Shown here: positions 62,800 to 64,000 of the stretch, one piece after another | Position numbering within the stretch: the stretch's first letter is position 1 | Layout: each line of letters opens with the position of its first letter | Source: Burkholderia thailandensis E264 | GTDB lineage: Bacteria > Pseudomonadota > Gammaproteobacteria > Burkholderiales > Burkholderiaceae | DNA length: 64,000 nucleotides | Reading direction: 5' to 3' | Assembly (NCBI RefSeq): GCF_000012365.1 | Contig: NC_007651.1 | Span: 806,001-870,000, forward strand | Position numbers and translations under genes: made by a program | The notes under the pieces: generated by a model | Told to the model about the DNA's origin: nothing | What the model saw: only the letters and a program-made list of their open reading frames with translations | The model's database searches: none

Positions 62800-64000
62800 T
62801 TAGCCGCGCCCGACCTGCTTCGCGTTGATGACCGCTTCCGATACGTTCGACGGCGTTTCCGCGTAGTGCTTGAACTCCATCGTGTAGGTCGCGCGGCCTT
62901 GCGTCGCCGAGCGCAGCGACGTCGAATAGCCGAACATCTCGGCGAGCGGCACTTCGGCGCGCACGAGCTTGCCGCCGCCGCCCGCGATGTCCTCCATCCC
63001 CTGTACGATGCCGCGCCGGCTCGACAGGTCGCCCATCACGTTGCCCATGAACTCCTCGGGCGTCTCGACCTCGACCGCCATCATCGGCTCGAGCAGCACC
63101 GGCTTCGCGCGGCGCATCGCTTCCTTGAACGCCATCGAGCCGGCCATGCGGAACGCGTTTTCGTTCGAGTCGACGTCGTGATACGAGCCGAACGTGAGGT
63201 GCACCTTCACGTCGACGACCGGGTAGCCCGCGAGCACGCCGCTCTTCAGCGTTTCCTCGATGCCCTTGTTGACCGCCGGGATGAATTCGCGCGGAATCAC
63301 GCCGCCCTTGATCTCGTCGAGGAACTCGTAGCCCTTGCCGGGGTTCGGCTCGAGCTTGATCACCGCATGGCCGTACTGGCCGCGGCCGCCCGACTGCTTG
63401 ACGAACTTGCCCTCGACGTCCTCGGCCACCGTGCGCACCGTTTCGCGATACGCGACCTGCGGCTTGCCGACCGTCGCCTCGACGCCGAACTCGCGCCGCA
63501 TCCGGTCGACGATGATCTCGAGGTGCAGCTCGCCCATCCCGGAGATGATCGTCTGGCCGGATTCCTCGTCGGTCTGCACGCGGAACGACGGGTCCTCCTG
63601 CGCGAGACGGTTCAGCGCGAGGCCCATCTTTTCCTGGTCGGCCTTCGTCTTCGGCTCGACCGCCTGCGAGATCACGGGCTCGGGGAATTCCATCTTCTCC
63701 AGGATGATCGGCTTGCCCGGGTCGCATAGCGTGTCGCCCGTCGTCGCCTCCTTCAGGCCGACCGCGGCCGCGATGTCGCCCGCGCGCACTTCCTTGATTT
63801 CCTTGCGCTCGTTCGCGTGCATCTGCAGGATCCGGCCGAGCCGCTCCTTCTTGTCCTTCGTCGCGTTGAGCAGCGTGTCGCCCGATTCGACGACGCCCGA
63901 GTACACGCGGAAGAAGATCAACTGGCCGACGAACGGGTCGGTCATGATCTTGAACGCGAGCGCGGAGAACGGCTCGTCGTCGCTCGGATGACGTTCCGCT
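62800..64000 (-). CDS. fusA: Elongation factor G (C-terminal part), second-copy type
   Basis: Ends at the TAA complementary to 62800-62802 and runs past the right edge, so it is partial. About 400 residues covering domains [20 protein letters not shown] (domain II), [23 protein letters not shown] (domain III), [13 protein letters not shown] and [35 protein letters not shown] (domain IV-V), [16 protein letters not shown] near the end. Translocates the ribosome. It ends in a terminator with no tuf or rps gene after it, so this is not the str operon copy; Burkholderia commonly has two EF-G genes. Confidence 0.93.
   Translation of the reverse strand, partial: AERHPSDDEPFSALAFKIMTDPFVGQLIFFRVYSGVVESGDTLLNATKDKKERLGRILQMHANERKEIKEVRAGDIAAAVGLKEATTGDTLCDPGKPIILEKMEFPEPVISQAVEPKTKADQEKMGLALNRLAQEDPSFRVQTDEESGQTIISGMGELHLEIIVDRMRREFGVEATVGKPQVAYRETVRTVAEDVEGKFVKQSGGRGQYGHAVIKLEPNPGKGYEFLDEIKGGVIPREFIPAVNKGIEETLKSGVLAGYPVVDVKVHLTFGSYHDVDSNENAFRMAGSMAFKEAMRRAKPVLLEPMMAVEVETPEEFMGNVMGDLSSRRGIVQGMEDIAGGGGKLVRAEVPLAEMFGYSTSLRSATQGRATYTMEFKHYAETPSNVSEAVINAKQVGRG

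Overview
The window comes from a very GC-rich genome (roughly two-thirds G+C, strong third-position GC). Gene content and gene order (kynB-kynU-kynA with a divergent Lrp regulator, murB/argF/DUF3579/rpsT/murJ, adk-kdsB-Trm112-lpxK/xseA/sodB, a second fusA) point to a Burkholderia chromosome, most likely the B. pseudomallei/thailandensis group. Species cannot be fixed from the sequence alone. About 48 protein genes are supported. I see no tRNA, rRNA, CRISPR array, prophage or recognisable defence island.

1-5 kb: the 5' part of a secreted HAD phosphatase that runs off the left edge, then a polyol operon on the minus strand (D-arabinitol/mannitol-type dehydrogenase, xylulokinase, SorC-type regulator). 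5-12.3 kb: an aromatic acid catabolic cluster. A LysR regulator is divergent from a benzoylformate decarboxylase, a benzaldehyde-type dehydrogenase and a ketopantoate-reductase-family gene, followed by a small coupled ORF and an aromatic acid:H+ symporter. Together they look like a mandelate/benzoylformate-to-benzoate route. 12.3-16.4 kb: the kynurenine pathway (kynB, kynU, kynA) with its Lrp-type regulator and an FMN-binding flavin reductase.

16.7-36.5 kb: housekeeping and stress genes: msrA, a DUF72 protein, cfa, pdxH, tcdA, cnoX, pirin, a DMT exporter, amiC, tsaE, queG, ogt, xerD, an acyl-CoA synthetase, ybaK, plsY, yajQ, murB, argF. 36.9-38.6 kb: a DUF3579 gene whose last codons are the target site of a complete 1305-bp ISL3-type insertion sequence with an 8-bp target duplication. 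38.8-48.8 kb: rpsT, murJ, a SirB1-type protein, an SDR, adk, kdsB, a Trm112-like protein, lpxK, xseA and sodB.

49-64 kb: more accessory in character: an unrecognised lipoprotein, a chromate-type transporter, a Crp/Fnr regulator, a DUF962 protein, a second ketopantoate-reductase paralogue, a small methyltransferase, an EAL protein with a degenerate active site, a DHA2 drug-exporter-type MFS protein, an internally deleted citrate synthase-like gene, a GntR/UTRA regulator, an aldo/keto reductase, and the 3' part of an EF-G gene that is not in a str operon context.

The most interesting points are the proposed reassignment of the first ketopantoate-reductase homologue as a D-mandelate dehydrogenase, the ATGA-coupled leader ORF before the symporter, the citrate synthase internal deletion, the degenerate EAL protein, and the closely packed divergent tsaE/queG pair with leaderless-like promoters.
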